From Bacteroidota bacterium (lineage in GTDB: Bacteria > Bacteroidota > Bacteroidia > JAADEI01), in contig JAJRPU010000045.1 in NCBI GenBank assembly GCA_024280615.1, positions 1 through 17,100 of the forward strand: 17,100 bases of DNA. Reading direction: 5' to 3'. The notes beneath the pieces are model-generated. The model did not search any database. It was given only the letters and a program-made list of their open reading frames with translations, and was not told the origin of the DNA. Position numbers and translations under genes: made by a program. Each line of letters begins with the position of its first letter. Position 1 is the stretch's first letter. Positions 5,622 to 12,841 of the stretch are shown here, piece after piece.

Positions 5622-7769
5622 CTACCATGTAAAATCTAACTCGTCTTCCGATGGACTTGAAACAGATGCATTATCTATCCCCTGTTCAATAATATCTTCA
5701 CTCATAGTAATGGTTTGGGCATATTCCTGCCATTTACGTAGTCCTTCCTCAAGAAACGCTTTAAATTTTTCAACATTAGGCGTGTAACCTATAGGTGGGA
5801 CAAGGACTGTACTATCAGGTGCTATGATAACATAAAACGGTTGAGAGTTGCTTCCGAACAAAGAGATTTGCATATCTGTCCATCTTTCTCCAACGGTAGT
5901 TATTAATTTCCCTGTTCGTTTAGAACGATAGTGTTTGTCAGGGGGCAGAGACGTTCGTTCATCAACATAAAGGGAAGCAAGTATGTAATCTTCTGCAAGC
6001 ATTTTCCATATTTCTTTTTCGCTCCATACGTGCTCTTCCATCTTCCGGCAATTAACGCAGGTCCATCCCGTGAAATCTATTAATATGGGCTTTCCGGTGG
6101 CTCTGGACGCCAATACTGCATCCTCAAAATCATGATAACAAGGCAGATTCTGGGCACAACTTTCAGGCTGAGGAAATTCTGCTATTGCATTGGATGAACC
6201 ATTTTCAGCAGGCTTGAACCTGTATGAAGTCAACTTGGAATGAATTTTCATCAGTAGCTCTTCCTGATGCTTCCACTCTTTATAAAAGTCTGGTGGGGCG
6301 AGCCCGCTTAAAACCTTCAATGGGGCTCCCCATAGTCCCGGTAGCATGTATATGGCGAAACCAAGTACCAACATGCCCAGCAATAATCTTCCTATTCCTA
6401 TTGGTCCGGCATCTGTGTTTTTTATCTTAATTATTCCTAGCAAGAACAGTCCCCAAGTAGCAAAAATTATTATCCAAATTGATAGAAAAATTTCCCTGTT
6501 CAATATGCCCCATCTGTAAGCAAGGTCAACATTAGAGAGAAATTTCAATGCGAGAGCGAGTTCAATGAATCCAAGGGACACTTTTACTGTGTTCATCCAC
6601 ATTCCAGACCTTGGTAAAGATTGCAAAACCCCTGGGAACATAGCGAAGAATGTGAAAGGTAAGGCTAGAGCCAAAGCAAAACCTAACATTCCCATTGTTG
6701 GTCCCCATGTCTCGCCACTGAGGGCAGCCTGCACAAGCAGAGTTCCAATAATAGGTCCTGTGCAAGAAAAAGACACGATAGCCAGTGTGAAAGCCATGAA
6801 AAAGATACCTAATACTCCGCCTGTTTTACTTGCCAGTTGGTCAGTAGCAGTTGCCCAACTGGATGGTAGCCTTATTTCAAACGCTCCAAAGAAAGAGATA
6901 GCAAATATCACAAACAGAAAGAAGAACAAAAGATTTAAGAATGCACTACTTGCCATCTTATTCATTACATCGGCTCCAAAAAGTTTTGTTACAATAACCC
7001 CTAAAGAAACATAGATAACTATTATTGCCAGACCATAAACAATCGCTTCAATAATACCTTTTTTGCCTCCTTCCCGCTTAGTAAAATAACTAACAGTTAA
7101 GGGAATCATCGGGAAAACACAGGGTGTCAAGAGGGCAAGTAGACCGCCTATGAAGCCGGCAACAAAGATAGCCCATAGGGACATTGAATCTCTATGGCTC
7201 TGAATCTTACCACTAATCTTAGGTTGGTCTATGGATATTGGCTTGTCTGACTGCTCAATTTCCTGAGCAAGAGCAGTAGGTTCTTCCATAACTTCATCCA
7301 GAGAAAAGAATGTGTCCTTATTTAAAGGAAGTTCAAGGGCAATATACTCTGGCGGCAGACAATTTGCAGTGTCACAAGTCATATATACAAAAGTGCCTTT
7401 CAAAAAGGGATTGTCTCCTGTTATTTCAAAAGTTATTTTAAGATGTGCAGTATCATCGGCAAGTGTAACATCCATTTCAAAGTATGGGTCATATTTTGTA
7501 TAGGTCTTTGTGATAAAATGAAGTTGTTCAGCTACCTTAGCGTCTTTCAGTTCTTCAATTTCTATTGTTGTAGCTTGTGGACCTCCTTCCTTGGCTTCTG
7601 TGCCATATATGTGCCAACCCGGTTCTATAGAGCCATATAAATGTAATTCAGAGTTTTTTCCCAAGTGCTTTACTTCAACCTTCCAATCAACAGGGTCAAA
7701 TATCTGTGCATAGGAAACAAAAGTAGTTAACAAAAGAAATGTAACGCTCTTTGCTATTTTCCAGCCCAT
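5622..7769 (-). CDS. dsbD: thiol:disulfide interchange protein DsbD
   Basis: DsbD carries electrons from cytoplasmic thioredoxin across the inner membrane to periplasmic reductases that serve disulfide isomerisation and cytochrome c maturation. The 715-residue protein has all three modules. A signal sequence (1-21) precedes the periplasmic N domain with Cys132 and Cys137 (TCDTANCLPPE). A CcdA-like membrane domain of about eight helices (about 197-480) carries Cys217 in LTPCVFPMIP and Cys336 in FSCTGPIIG. A C-terminal thioredoxin domain has CVNC at 571-574 within DFTGWTCVNCRK. It is somewhat longer than E. coli DsbD (about 565) because of a longer N domain and a linker of about 60 residues before the thioredoxin domain. 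Its ATG overlaps the end of purQ by 16 bases, so the two are surely co-transcribed. Confidence 0.93.
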   Translation of the reverse strand: MGWKIAKSVTFLLLTTFVSYAQIFDPVDWKVEVKHLGKNSELHLYGSIEPGWHIYGTEAKEGGPQATTIEIEELKDAKVAEQLHFITKTYTKYDPYFEMDVTLADDTAHLKITFEITGDNPFLKGTFVYMTCDTANCLPPEYIALELPLNKDTFFSLDEVMEEPTALAQEIEQSDKPISIDQPKISGKIQSHRDSMSLWAIFVAGFIGGLLALLTPCVFPMIPLTVSYFTKREGGKKGIIEAIVYGLAIIVIYVSLGVIVTKLFGADVMNKMASSAFLNLLFFFLFVIFAISFFGAFEIRLPSSWATATDQLASKTGGVLGIFFMAFTLAIVSFSCTGPIIGTLLVQAALSGETWGPTMGMLGFALALALPFTFFAMFPGVLQSLPRSGMWMNTVKVSLGFIELALALKFLSNVDLAYRWGILNREIFLSIWIIIFATWGLFLLGIIKIKNTDAGPIGIGRLLLGMLVLGFAIYMLPGLWGAPLKVLSGLAPPDFYKEWKHQEELLMKIHSKLTSYRFKPAENGSSNAIAEFPQPESCAQNLPCYHDFEDAVLASRATGKPILIDFTGWTCVNCRKMEEHVWSEKEIWKMLAEDYILASLYVDERTSLPPDKHYRSKRTGKLITTVGERWTDMQISLFGSNSQPFYVIIAPDSTVLVPPIGYTPNVEKFKAFLEEGLRKWQEYAQTITMSEDIIEQGIDNASVSSPSEDELDFTW

Positions 7770-8455
7770 TTCACTATGCTTTTAAATATCAGTAAACCAT
7801 CGTCGTTACCTATCAATCCTTCGGCACTTCTTTCAGGATGTGGCATCATACCGAACACTTGTTTATTAGCATCGCAAACTCCTGCAATGTTATCAACGGA
7901 ACCGTTAGGGTTTGTAGTATCATCAACATTGCCTTTTTCATCAGAATACTTAAATAGAACCTGACCATTAGCATACATATCTTTAAGGGTCTTTTGGTCA
8001 ACGTAATATCTACCCTCCTTATGTGCAATTGGAATATTCAGTATAGTGCCTGTTTCTGTGAGATTGGTAAGGGGGGTGTTTTGTGTTTCAACCCTAACGT
8101 ATTGTGGTTGGCAAATGAATCTTCCATTAGTGTTCATTAGTAGGGCTCCGGGTAGCAAGCCCGCTTCACAAAGAATTTGAAAACCATTACATATTCCAAG
8201 GACATAGCCTCCTTTTTCTACATGCTTCCTAATTGCATTCATTATTGGCGAGAGGCGAGCTATTGCCCCAGCCCTCAGATAGTCCCCATAGGAAAAGCCT
8301 CCGGGCAAAATAACCCAGTCTCCTTCCCCCAATGGCTCAACAGTATCATTATTATGCCACAGAAAATGCACATCTTCTCCTAAAACGTCCTTCAACACGT
8401 GGAAAACATCCCTATCACAATTGGACCCCGGAAAGATAACTACTCCCCAACGCAT
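7754..8455 (-). CDS. purQ: phosphoribosylformylglycinamidine synthase, glutaminase subunit PurQ
   Basis: PurQ releases ammonia from glutamine for PurL in step four of purine synthesis (FGAR to FGAM). The 233 residues match stand-alone PurQ. The class I glutamine amidotransferase fold is visible: FPGSNCDRD near the start, LPGGFSYGDYLRAGA, the nucleophile Cys89 in GICNGFQ, and His206 and Glu208 in MMPHPERS. A separate PurQ implies the split PurS-PurQ-PurL enzyme rather than the long fused PurL used by Bacteroides and proteobacteria; PurS and PurL are not in the window. It is the first gene of the operon, divergent from the HU-like gene, with 46 bases between start codons. Confidence 0.95.
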   Translation of the reverse strand: MRWGVVIFPGSNCDRDVFHVLKDVLGEDVHFLWHNNDTVEPLGEGDWVILPGGFSYGDYLRAGAIARLSPIMNAIRKHVEKGGYVLGICNGFQILCEAGLLPGALLMNTNGRFICQPQYVRVETQNTPLTNLTETGTILNIPIAHKEGRYYVDQKTLKDMYANGQVLFKYSDEKGNVDDTTNPNGSVDNIAGVCDANKQVFGMMPHPERSAEGLIGNDDGLLIFKSIVKWAGK

Positions 8456-8467
8456 CTATTTTTTGTT

Positions 8468-8475
8468 TAACTTTG
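8468..8475 (+). promoter_or_regulatory. predicted -7 box for the HU-like gene
   Basis: TAACTTTG matches TAnnTTTG exactly and lies 26 bases before the ATG at 8502. No TTG sits at the expected distance upstream, so the -33 half is missing or weak. It lies in the 46-base gap between the divergent starts. Confidence 0.4.
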
Positions 8476-8487
8476 CACTACTAAACC

Positions 8488-8495
8488 CAAAATTA
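8488..8495 (-). promoter_or_regulatory. predicted -7 box for the purQ operon
   Basis: Read on the minus strand this is TAATTTTG, an exact TAnnTTTG match 32 bases before the purQ ATG. No well-spaced TTG lies upstream, which would fall in the first codons of the HU-like gene. It faces the opposite box at 8468-8475 with 12 bases between, so the two promoters would interfere with each other. Confidence 0.35.
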
Positions 8496-8501
8496 GGCAA
8501 T

Positions 8502-8795
8502 ATGAGGAAAGACGAACTAATTCAAGCAATTTCGGACAGGACAGGATTGACAAGGACTGACGTTAAGCACGTCATTGACGCATTCGTCTCAATTGTAAAG
8601 GACCAGCTAATTAATGGAAATAGCGTTGTAATGCGTGGATTTGGCACGTTCACAGTGAGAATAAGAAAGCCGCGTGTAGCAAGAGATATAAACCGTAATA
8701 AACCGATTTATTTACCAGAAAGACGAATTCCATTCTTTAAGCCTTCAGACAAGTTCGTCAAGGAAGTTGACAGAGCAAATTCCTTAGTTAAATAA
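8502..8795 (+). CDS. HU/IHF-family DNA-binding protein
   Basis: This is a small nucleoid protein that bends DNA as a dimer. The 97-residue protein starts MRKDELIQAISDRTGLTRTD with the two-helix body. The hallmark strand RGFGTFTVRIRKPR, the arm with IYLPERRIPFFKPS, and the final helix follow. Length matches HU (about 90). The frame is open further upstream to 8421, but the added residues overlap purQ and the promoter boxes and do not resemble the family, so ATG 8502 is chosen. The HU or IHF subtype cannot be decided from sequence alone. It is followed after eight bases by the TPR gene, suggesting one transcript. Confidence 0.92.
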   Translation: MRKDELIQAISDRTGLTRTDVKHVIDAFVSIVKDQLINGNSVVMRGFGTFTVRIRKPRVARDINRNKPIYLPERRIPFFKPSDKFVKEVDRANSLVK

Positions 8796-8803
8796 GAATA
8801 ATC

Positions 8804-9457
8804 TTGGGGGTTCGTAGCTGGACCATAGGCATAGCAATTACTATTGCCTCGGGTATAGGGGCTTATTTTTTAGTTCAGACAGGTGGGAAACATACATTGG
8901 GGGTAAAGAATCAAAGTAAGCCTTTTCAAGAGCAATGGCTTGAACAGTTAGCAACAGGTAATTCATTTGAACAATTAATTGAACAGGGGGAATTTGCAGG
9001 AGCGGCATATTTAATTGAGCGTCGCTTCATAGAGGGAAAAGCTCTATACTCGCAAACTGTTAAGGCTTGGCTTAAAGCCCTTGAAACAACGACCGATACA
9101 GCCCTTAAACGATACATAGCAGAACGGATATTAGCTATTACAGCAGCTTATCAACCTGACACATTATACCTTATGTATTGGGCACGGGCACAGGCACACA
9201 GAGCCCTTGGCAACAGAATGGAAAGTGTGTTCGAACTGATTACTCTCTTGAGGCACGACTCAACGTATGTGCCCGCACACGTCCAGTTAGCCCGCCTTTT
9301 CTTAAATATCAACAATACAGATAGAGCAACTGAACATTTGATTAAAGCCCTTGCTTTAGACCCAGATAATCCCCAAGCACTCAGACTCCTTGATAGTTTA
9401 AGGAACACTTTTACCCATCGGGACTCTTTATTAAACCGTAAAAGCATTGAAAGTTAA
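8804..9457 (+). CDS. membrane-anchored TPR-repeat protein
   Basis: The start is TTG at 8804; no ATG lies nearby and the frame begins eight bases after the HU stop. The 217 residues begin with a hydrophobic segment (about 6-25, TIGIAITIASGIGAYFLV) that should anchor the protein in the inner membrane or act as an uncleaved signal. The rest is helical. A clear TPR pair near the end (about 155-205) shows the pattern A..QLARLFLNINNTDRATEH followed by KALALDPDNPQALRLL. It is probably a protein-protein scaffold; no catalytic motif is seen. Such a TPR gene between HU and RNase E/G is, from memory, common in Bacteroidota, but I could not check that. Confidence 0.8.
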   Translation: MGVRSWTIGIAITIASGIGAYFLVQTGGKHTLGVKNQSKPFQEQWLEQLATGNSFEQLIEQGEFAGAAYLIERRFIEGKALYSQTVKAWLKALETTTDTALKRYIAERILAITAAYQPDTLYLMYWARAQAHRALGNRMESVFELITLLRHDSTYVPAHVQLARLFLNINNTDRATEHLIKALALDPDNPQALRLLDSLRNTFTHRDSLLNRKSIES

Positions 9458-9477
9458 ACCCTTAAAATAATAGTGCA

Positions 9478-9573
9478 ATGCCTTGTGGAAGGAAGAGAAA
9501 GAAGAAAAAAATGAACAAGCACAAATTGAAGAAGAGAAGGAAAAAGATGAGATACAAAACCAAGTATAAGTAA
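9478..9573 (+). CDS. 31-residue basic protein, AURKAIP1/COX24-like (bS22/mS38 type)
   Basis: ATG at 9478 opens 31 codons to TAA at 9571. The product MPCGRKRKKKKMNKHKLKKR (first 20 residues) is about 60 % Lys and Arg. It has the signature of the short Bacteroidota proteins that start MPxGKKRKRHKMxxHKRKKR, classed as AURKAIP1/COX24 domain proteins (PF08213). Relatives are mitochondrial mS38 and mycobacterial bS22, which sit on the small ribosomal subunit near the decoding centre (recalled knowledge). It follows the TPR gene by 20 bases and is probably in the same transcript. It is easily missed because of its length. The ribosomal role is inferred from family. Confidence 0.82.
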   Translation: MPCGRKRKKKKMNKHKLKKRRKKMRYKTKYK

Positions 9574-9708
9574 ACGAATAAAAACGAACAGGATAGGTAT
9601 CTTAAGCATCGGCATATAAAAAAGATAGACATCATTAAAAAAGGTTTCCGTGTGTTAATACTTTCACTAACTGACTCGGTTAATACAGGTATGATGGGAT
9701 AGGCGAGG

Positions 9709-9733
9709 AACACGTTGGGCTTAGTGTTTTTTT
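9709..9733 (+). terminator. weak possible intrinsic terminator
   Basis: AACAC pairs with GTGTT around a ten-base loop and is followed directly by a run of seven T (9727-9733). The stem is only five pairs and A/T-rich, so it is marginal. It is correctly placed to end the transcript HU-TPR-31-residue protein before the RNase leader. Confidence 0.35.
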
Positions 9734-9767
9734 ATTGATTGGGCAATATTTAATTAGCTTTTGTAAT

Positions 9768-9799
9768 GGCTTCCTTGGGTGTCAAGTAGTTAGGAAGCC
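9768..9799 (+). promoter_or_regulatory. hairpin in the presumed RNase E/G leader
   Basis: GGCTTCCT (9768-9775) and AGGAAGCC (9792-9799) are perfect inverted copies, giving an eight-pair stem with a 16-base loop, about 120 bases before the RNase start. No T run follows, so it is not an intrinsic terminator. A role in RNA stability or feedback by the RNase itself is a guess from position. Confidence 0.4.
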
Positions 9800-9918
9800 C
9801 ATAAGTGGTGATATTAATGTCTCTGGGACTACTGTTTTTGAGAGGTTCCTCTCTATTCCATTACTCATTTTCTCTTGCTCACATTCACTTGTTTTTTACA
9901 ACAAAAAAATAGTGTGCT

Positions 9919-11652
9919 ATGGGAAGAACTCTTTTAATTCACAAAGACAAACAAAACGACCAAGTCAAGATAGCAACCCTTGATGAAAACAACTACCTTA
10001 TTGGATATGTTGAAGAAGACCTTAACAAGGAAGTTCAAGTAGGGGACATATTCCTTGGAAGGGTAAAGTTAGTAACAGGTGCCCTTAACGCAGCGTTTAT
10101 AGATATGGGTTTGGAACGGGACGGGTTCCTGCATTACACTGACTTAACGCCCAACATCAGGTCAATCATAAAGTTCACGAAAGGGCTTTTGGAAGGTAGG
10201 GACTATGACCCTCTCCTTAGAGACTTCACTCCGGAACCTCCTACGGAGAAAGGAGGAAAAATAGAGAATATTCTTGAAGTCAACATGTACCTTCCTGTTC
10301 AGGTGAAGAAAGAACCCATTAGCAACAAAGGACCAAGAGTTTCCTGCGAAATATCCATTCCGGGCAGATATTTTGTTATCCATCCATTTCAAGACATAAA
10401 AGGAATTTCCCGGAAGATTGAAGACAAGGAACAGCGGAAAAGACTCAAGAAAATAATTGAGAAATACTATCATCCCTTGATGGGATTGATTGTTCGGACC
10501 GCTGCTGCCAACGCAACAGAGGAACAACTCCTTGAAGACCTTGAAAACCTTAAAAAGAAATGGATTGAAACAGTTAATAACATACGCAAATTCAAGAAAC
10601 TATACCGGACAGGAAAGATGATGCCTGTAATCATTTATAAAGAACCTAACAGAATCAAGCAATTGCTAAGGGACCTGCTTGCCGAACCATTTGACAAAAT
10701 AGTTGTTGACGACCCAGCCCTATTTGAAGAACTTCGGGAATCACTGCTTGATGAGATGCCAGAGCTGGTGGATAAACTATATCTACATCAACTGGAAGCC
10801 CCCCTGTTCCAGTTCTATCAAGTGGATGACCAGATTCATCTTGCCCGAAACAGACAGGTTCCCCTCTCAGAAGGTGCATACTTAATCATTGACCGAACGG
10901 AAGCATTTCACATAATAGACGTCAACAGTGGCAGTTATGTGCCCAAGGAAGGTTCTCAGGAAGAAACAGCCCTAAAGATAAACTTAATTGCTGCTAAAGA
11001 AATTGCTAGGCAGATTAAGTTGCGTGATATGGGTGGATTAATTCTCATTGATTTTATTGATATGACGAAGTCAGAGAATAAAAAACGAGTTTTTGAAACT
11101 TTTAAAAAAGAATTAGAAAAGATAGATAGGGCTCGGAAAGCCTTTGATGAATCTGGATTAAGCAAGTTCTCTATTCTTGAAATGACAAGAGAGCGTTCCC
11201 ACAGTGCTATCTCTGCCGAGGCACTTAAATGCCCCTATTGTGCTGGAACTGGTTACAGCATGGGTGACCCCACTTTGATGGTTGCTATGCTACTACGAGA
11301 CCTTGAAAGAAAAATTAAACAGGCACGACAGGATAGACGAACAAGGGCACTGATTCCTCGCTTTACTCTTGTGGTGGGTCCACATCTGGAAGAAGAGCTG
11401 AAGAAGAAGTTGCCTGACTTCCTTAAGAAGCATAAATTTCTCTCTTTTGATACAGTAAAGATTGATGTTGAAATTAATCCGGATTATGCTCTCTTTCAAT
11501 ATAATATCATAAAAGAACAACCTGTGCTTAAGAAGCCTCGTTTGCCCAGATGGTTAAGGCTTCTGTTTGGCAAACCCAGACGGCGTGGAACAAGGTCCCG
11601 AACACAACGGAAACCAACAGGAAGAAGAAAGACAAGCAAGAAAAAGAAATAA
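9919..11652 (+). CDS. rng: Rne/Rng-family endoribonuclease (RNase E/G)
   Basis: This endonuclease cuts single-stranded A/U-rich RNA in mRNA decay and matures rRNA. The 577 residues start MGRTLLIHKDKQ. An S1 domain begins at about 37 (VGDIFLGRVK, ALNAAFIDMGLERDGFLHYTDL) and is split by an insertion at about 80-120, as in Bacteroidota members. The RNase H-like and catalytic parts follow, with the magnesium ligands Asp334 (IIDVNSG) and Asp378 (LIDFIDM), matching E. coli Asp303 and Asp346. The zinc-link CPYC at 438-441 holds the dimer. The last 45 residues are strongly basic and probably bind RNA; there is no long RNase E scaffold tail, so the RNase G-like form is favoured. The start ATG is the first of the conserved N-terminus. 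Confidence 0.93.
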   Translation: MGRTLLIHKDKQNDQVKIATLDENNYLIGYVEEDLNKEVQVGDIFLGRVKLVTGALNAAFIDMGLERDGFLHYTDLTPNIRSIIKFTKGLLEGRDYDPLLRDFTPEPPTEKGGKIENILEVNMYLPVQVKKEPISNKGPRVSCEISIPGRYFVIHPFQDIKGISRKIEDKEQRKRLKKIIEKYYHPLMGLIVRTAAANATEEQLLEDLENLKKKWIETVNNIRKFKKLYRTGKMMPVIIYKEPNRIKQLLRDLLAEPFDKIVVDDPALFEELRESLLDEMPELVDKLYLHQLEAPLFQFYQVDDQIHLARNRQVPLSEGAYLIIDRTEAFHIIDVNSGSYVPKEGSQEETALKINLIAAKEIARQIKLRDMGGLILIDFIDMTKSENKKRVFETFKKELEKIDRARKAFDESGLSKFSILEMTRERSHSAISAEALKCPYCAGTGYSMGDPTLMVAMLLRDLERKIKQARQDRRTRALIPRFTLVVGPHLEEELKKKLPDFLKKHKFLSFDTVKIDVEINPDYALFQYNIIKEQPVLKKPRLPRWLRLLFGKPRRRGTRSRTQRKPTGRRKTSKKKK

Positions 11653-11851
11653 TCCTAAAAAAACACTGAAGAACACAAAATTAGGTGCCGAGGAAGTAGA
11701 AGGCTCTTTTAAAGCCATGGGGTGGACAGAGTTAGCCCCAAAGGACACAGGCATATAAAAAACAAAAAAAAAATAAAAAAACCATGTTCAACTCTGTTTT
11801 ATGTATCCTCCGTAACTTATTTTCCACTGCAATATACAAGTTAAAGAATCT
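11653..11851. other. intergenic region between convergent rng and yjbQ, A-rich tract
   Basis: The 199 bases hold an inverted repeat TGGGG...CCCCA near 11718-11740 and a long A-rich tract at about 11757-11780. Read from the minus strand the tract is a T run lying beyond the yjbQ stop, which could help termination there, but no strong stem directly precedes it. The 13-base sequence GGCATATAAAAAA at 11750-11762 repeats the one at 9611. No gene is seen. Confidence 0.4.
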
Positions 11852-12274
11852 TCACACTCCTAAAACCTGCACAAACACTGTCCTGTCCCTGCTTCGGGTG
11901 TCAAAATCCACAAGGACTATTTGTTGCCAAGTTCCTAATAATAGCCTACTGTCTACAAATGGGATAACAACTGATGGACCTACTAAGGATGCTCGCAAGT
12001 GGGCAGCACCATTATCATCTCCCCACATCTTGTGATGTTCATACGGATAGTCATAAGGTGCTATCTTTTCCAGAAATTCAGCAAAGTCTTTCTTCACTAA
12101 TCCCGGCTCATACTCAATCGTTGTGATGGAAGCTGTTGACCCCCTGACAAATACAACCACACTGCCCTCCCTCAACCCGCTTTCCCGAACTATCTCCTGA
12201 ACTTGGTCAGTCAAGTCAATAATGTCTGTGAATCCCTGTGTGCGAACCCGTATCTCCTTGGTCATTATTTTCAT
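11852..12274 (-). CDS. yjbQ: YjbQ/UPF0047 family protein
   Basis: The 140-residue protein belongs to the YjbQ family, a small beta-rich trimer with weak thiamine-phosphate synthase activity in E. coli; its true role is unsettled. Family landmarks are RGSTASITTIEYEPGLVKKD near residues 45-64, HHKMWGDDNGAAHLRASL in the middle, LLLGTWQQIVLVDFD, and the closing R-x-R. The ATG at 12274 overlaps the stop of the upstream gene as ATGA, so coupled translation supports this start over the ATG three codons later. No thiamine gene is nearby, so the context does not support a thiamine role. Confidence 0.88.
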   Translation of the reverse strand: MKIMTKEIRVRTQGFTDIIDLTDQVQEIVRESGLREGSVVVFVRGSTASITTIEYEPGLVKKDFAEFLEKIAPYDYPYEHHKMWGDDNGAAHLRASLVGPSVVIPFVDSRLLLGTWQQIVLVDFDTRSRDRTVFVQVLGV

Positions 12275-12828
12275 AGTGCTTCAATTATTTGTTCAATGCT
12301 TGAACGTACAAGCCTTTCCCAATGTGGGAATTGGTCATAATCAAAGAAGCGTGCCACTCGCCAGTTGCCTTTTGTAGTCTTAACTGCCCGAATAGGGAGA
12401 TAATCATGTGGGTCATTGGACCATATTTCCTCTTTGCCGACACGGGCACGCCACTCCTGTGGCAATGAATCCTTCAACTTTGAGAAAATGCTAGCAAATT
12501 CTTGAGACCCAACAACAGAAAAACTAAAATTATGCCCCAGCCAGAAGAGAGTTCTAAACAATAAAAAGGTTCCATTAGTTATCAACCGTGGGTAATCCAG
12601 CACAACGTATGGACACTTCTTATGATTCATCCCCCTTGTTATTCTTCCTGAATAGACATCTGTTCCATCGGGCAAAATGGTTTTAAACCGCTCTGCGTTT
12701 TTAATAAGCGAATCCCTAAATTTTTCAAGTTCCCGATGCAAAACATCCATAAGGTCTCGCGTAGCGATGTGATAAACAGGACTTGTCAGAACGGTCCATT
12801 GTGCCGAATTAAGCCTTATCTTTGCCAT
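12271..12828 (-). CDS. conserved hypothetical protein (185 aa)
   Basis: The start is placed at ATG 12828 (MAKIRLNSAQWTVLTSPVYH). A longer frame to 13122 would overlap lptF by about 280 bases and its extra part has non-native composition. The protein has no signal peptide or membrane helix. It contains KKCPYVVLDYPRLITNGTF, then FRTLFWLGHNFSFSVVG, and ends with ARFFDYDQFPHWERL. I recall similar hypothetical proteins in Bacteroidota with a PYVVLDYPR-type core, but no function. It overlaps yjbQ by ATGA, so the two are one operon and may act together. It is divergent from lptF with only 13 bases between starts, so the promoters must lie inside coding sequence. Confidence 0.75.
   Translation of the reverse strand: MAKIRLNSAQWTVLTSPVYHIATRDLMDVLHRELEKFRDSLIKNAERFKTILPDGTDVYSGRITRGMNHKKCPYVVLDYPRLITNGTFLLFRTLFWLGHNFSFSVVGSQEFASIFSKLKDSLPQEWRARVGKEEIWSNDPHDYLPIRAVKTTKGNWRVARFFDYDQFPHWERLVRSSIEQIIEAL
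12817..12824 (+). promoter_or_regulatory. predicted -7 box for the LptF operon
   Basis: TATCTTTG matches TAnnTTTG exactly, 17 bases before the ATG at 12842, inside codons 2-4 of the divergent hypothetical gene. A TTG at 12799 is closer than usual (15 bases). The predicted transcript would have a leader of about ten bases. Confidence 0.4.
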
Positions 12829-12841
12829 TGAGTGTAAAGTT

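Larger units (their letters stand above)
9574..9918 (+). other. 345-base non-coding gap before RNase E/G
   Basis: No convincing gene is seen on either strand; the frames that are open here have poor composition. The gap contains a weak terminator-like element (9709-9733), an inverted repeat (9768-9799), and the 13-base sequence GGCATATAAAAAA at 9611 that recurs after the RNase gene. The second half may be the 5' leader of the RNase E/G mRNA; long structured leaders are known for autoregulated rne in E. coli. Confidence 0.5.

Noticed and set aside
8421..8501. Longer HU-like reading frame from 8421
   Set aside because: The extra residues overlap purQ and both predicted promoter boxes and do not fit the HU family, which starts at MRKDELI.
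11567..11758. Plus-strand open frame overlapping the end of rng
   Set aside because: It is a second frame of the basic RNase tail running into an A-rich gap; polar, low-complexity composition and no start context.
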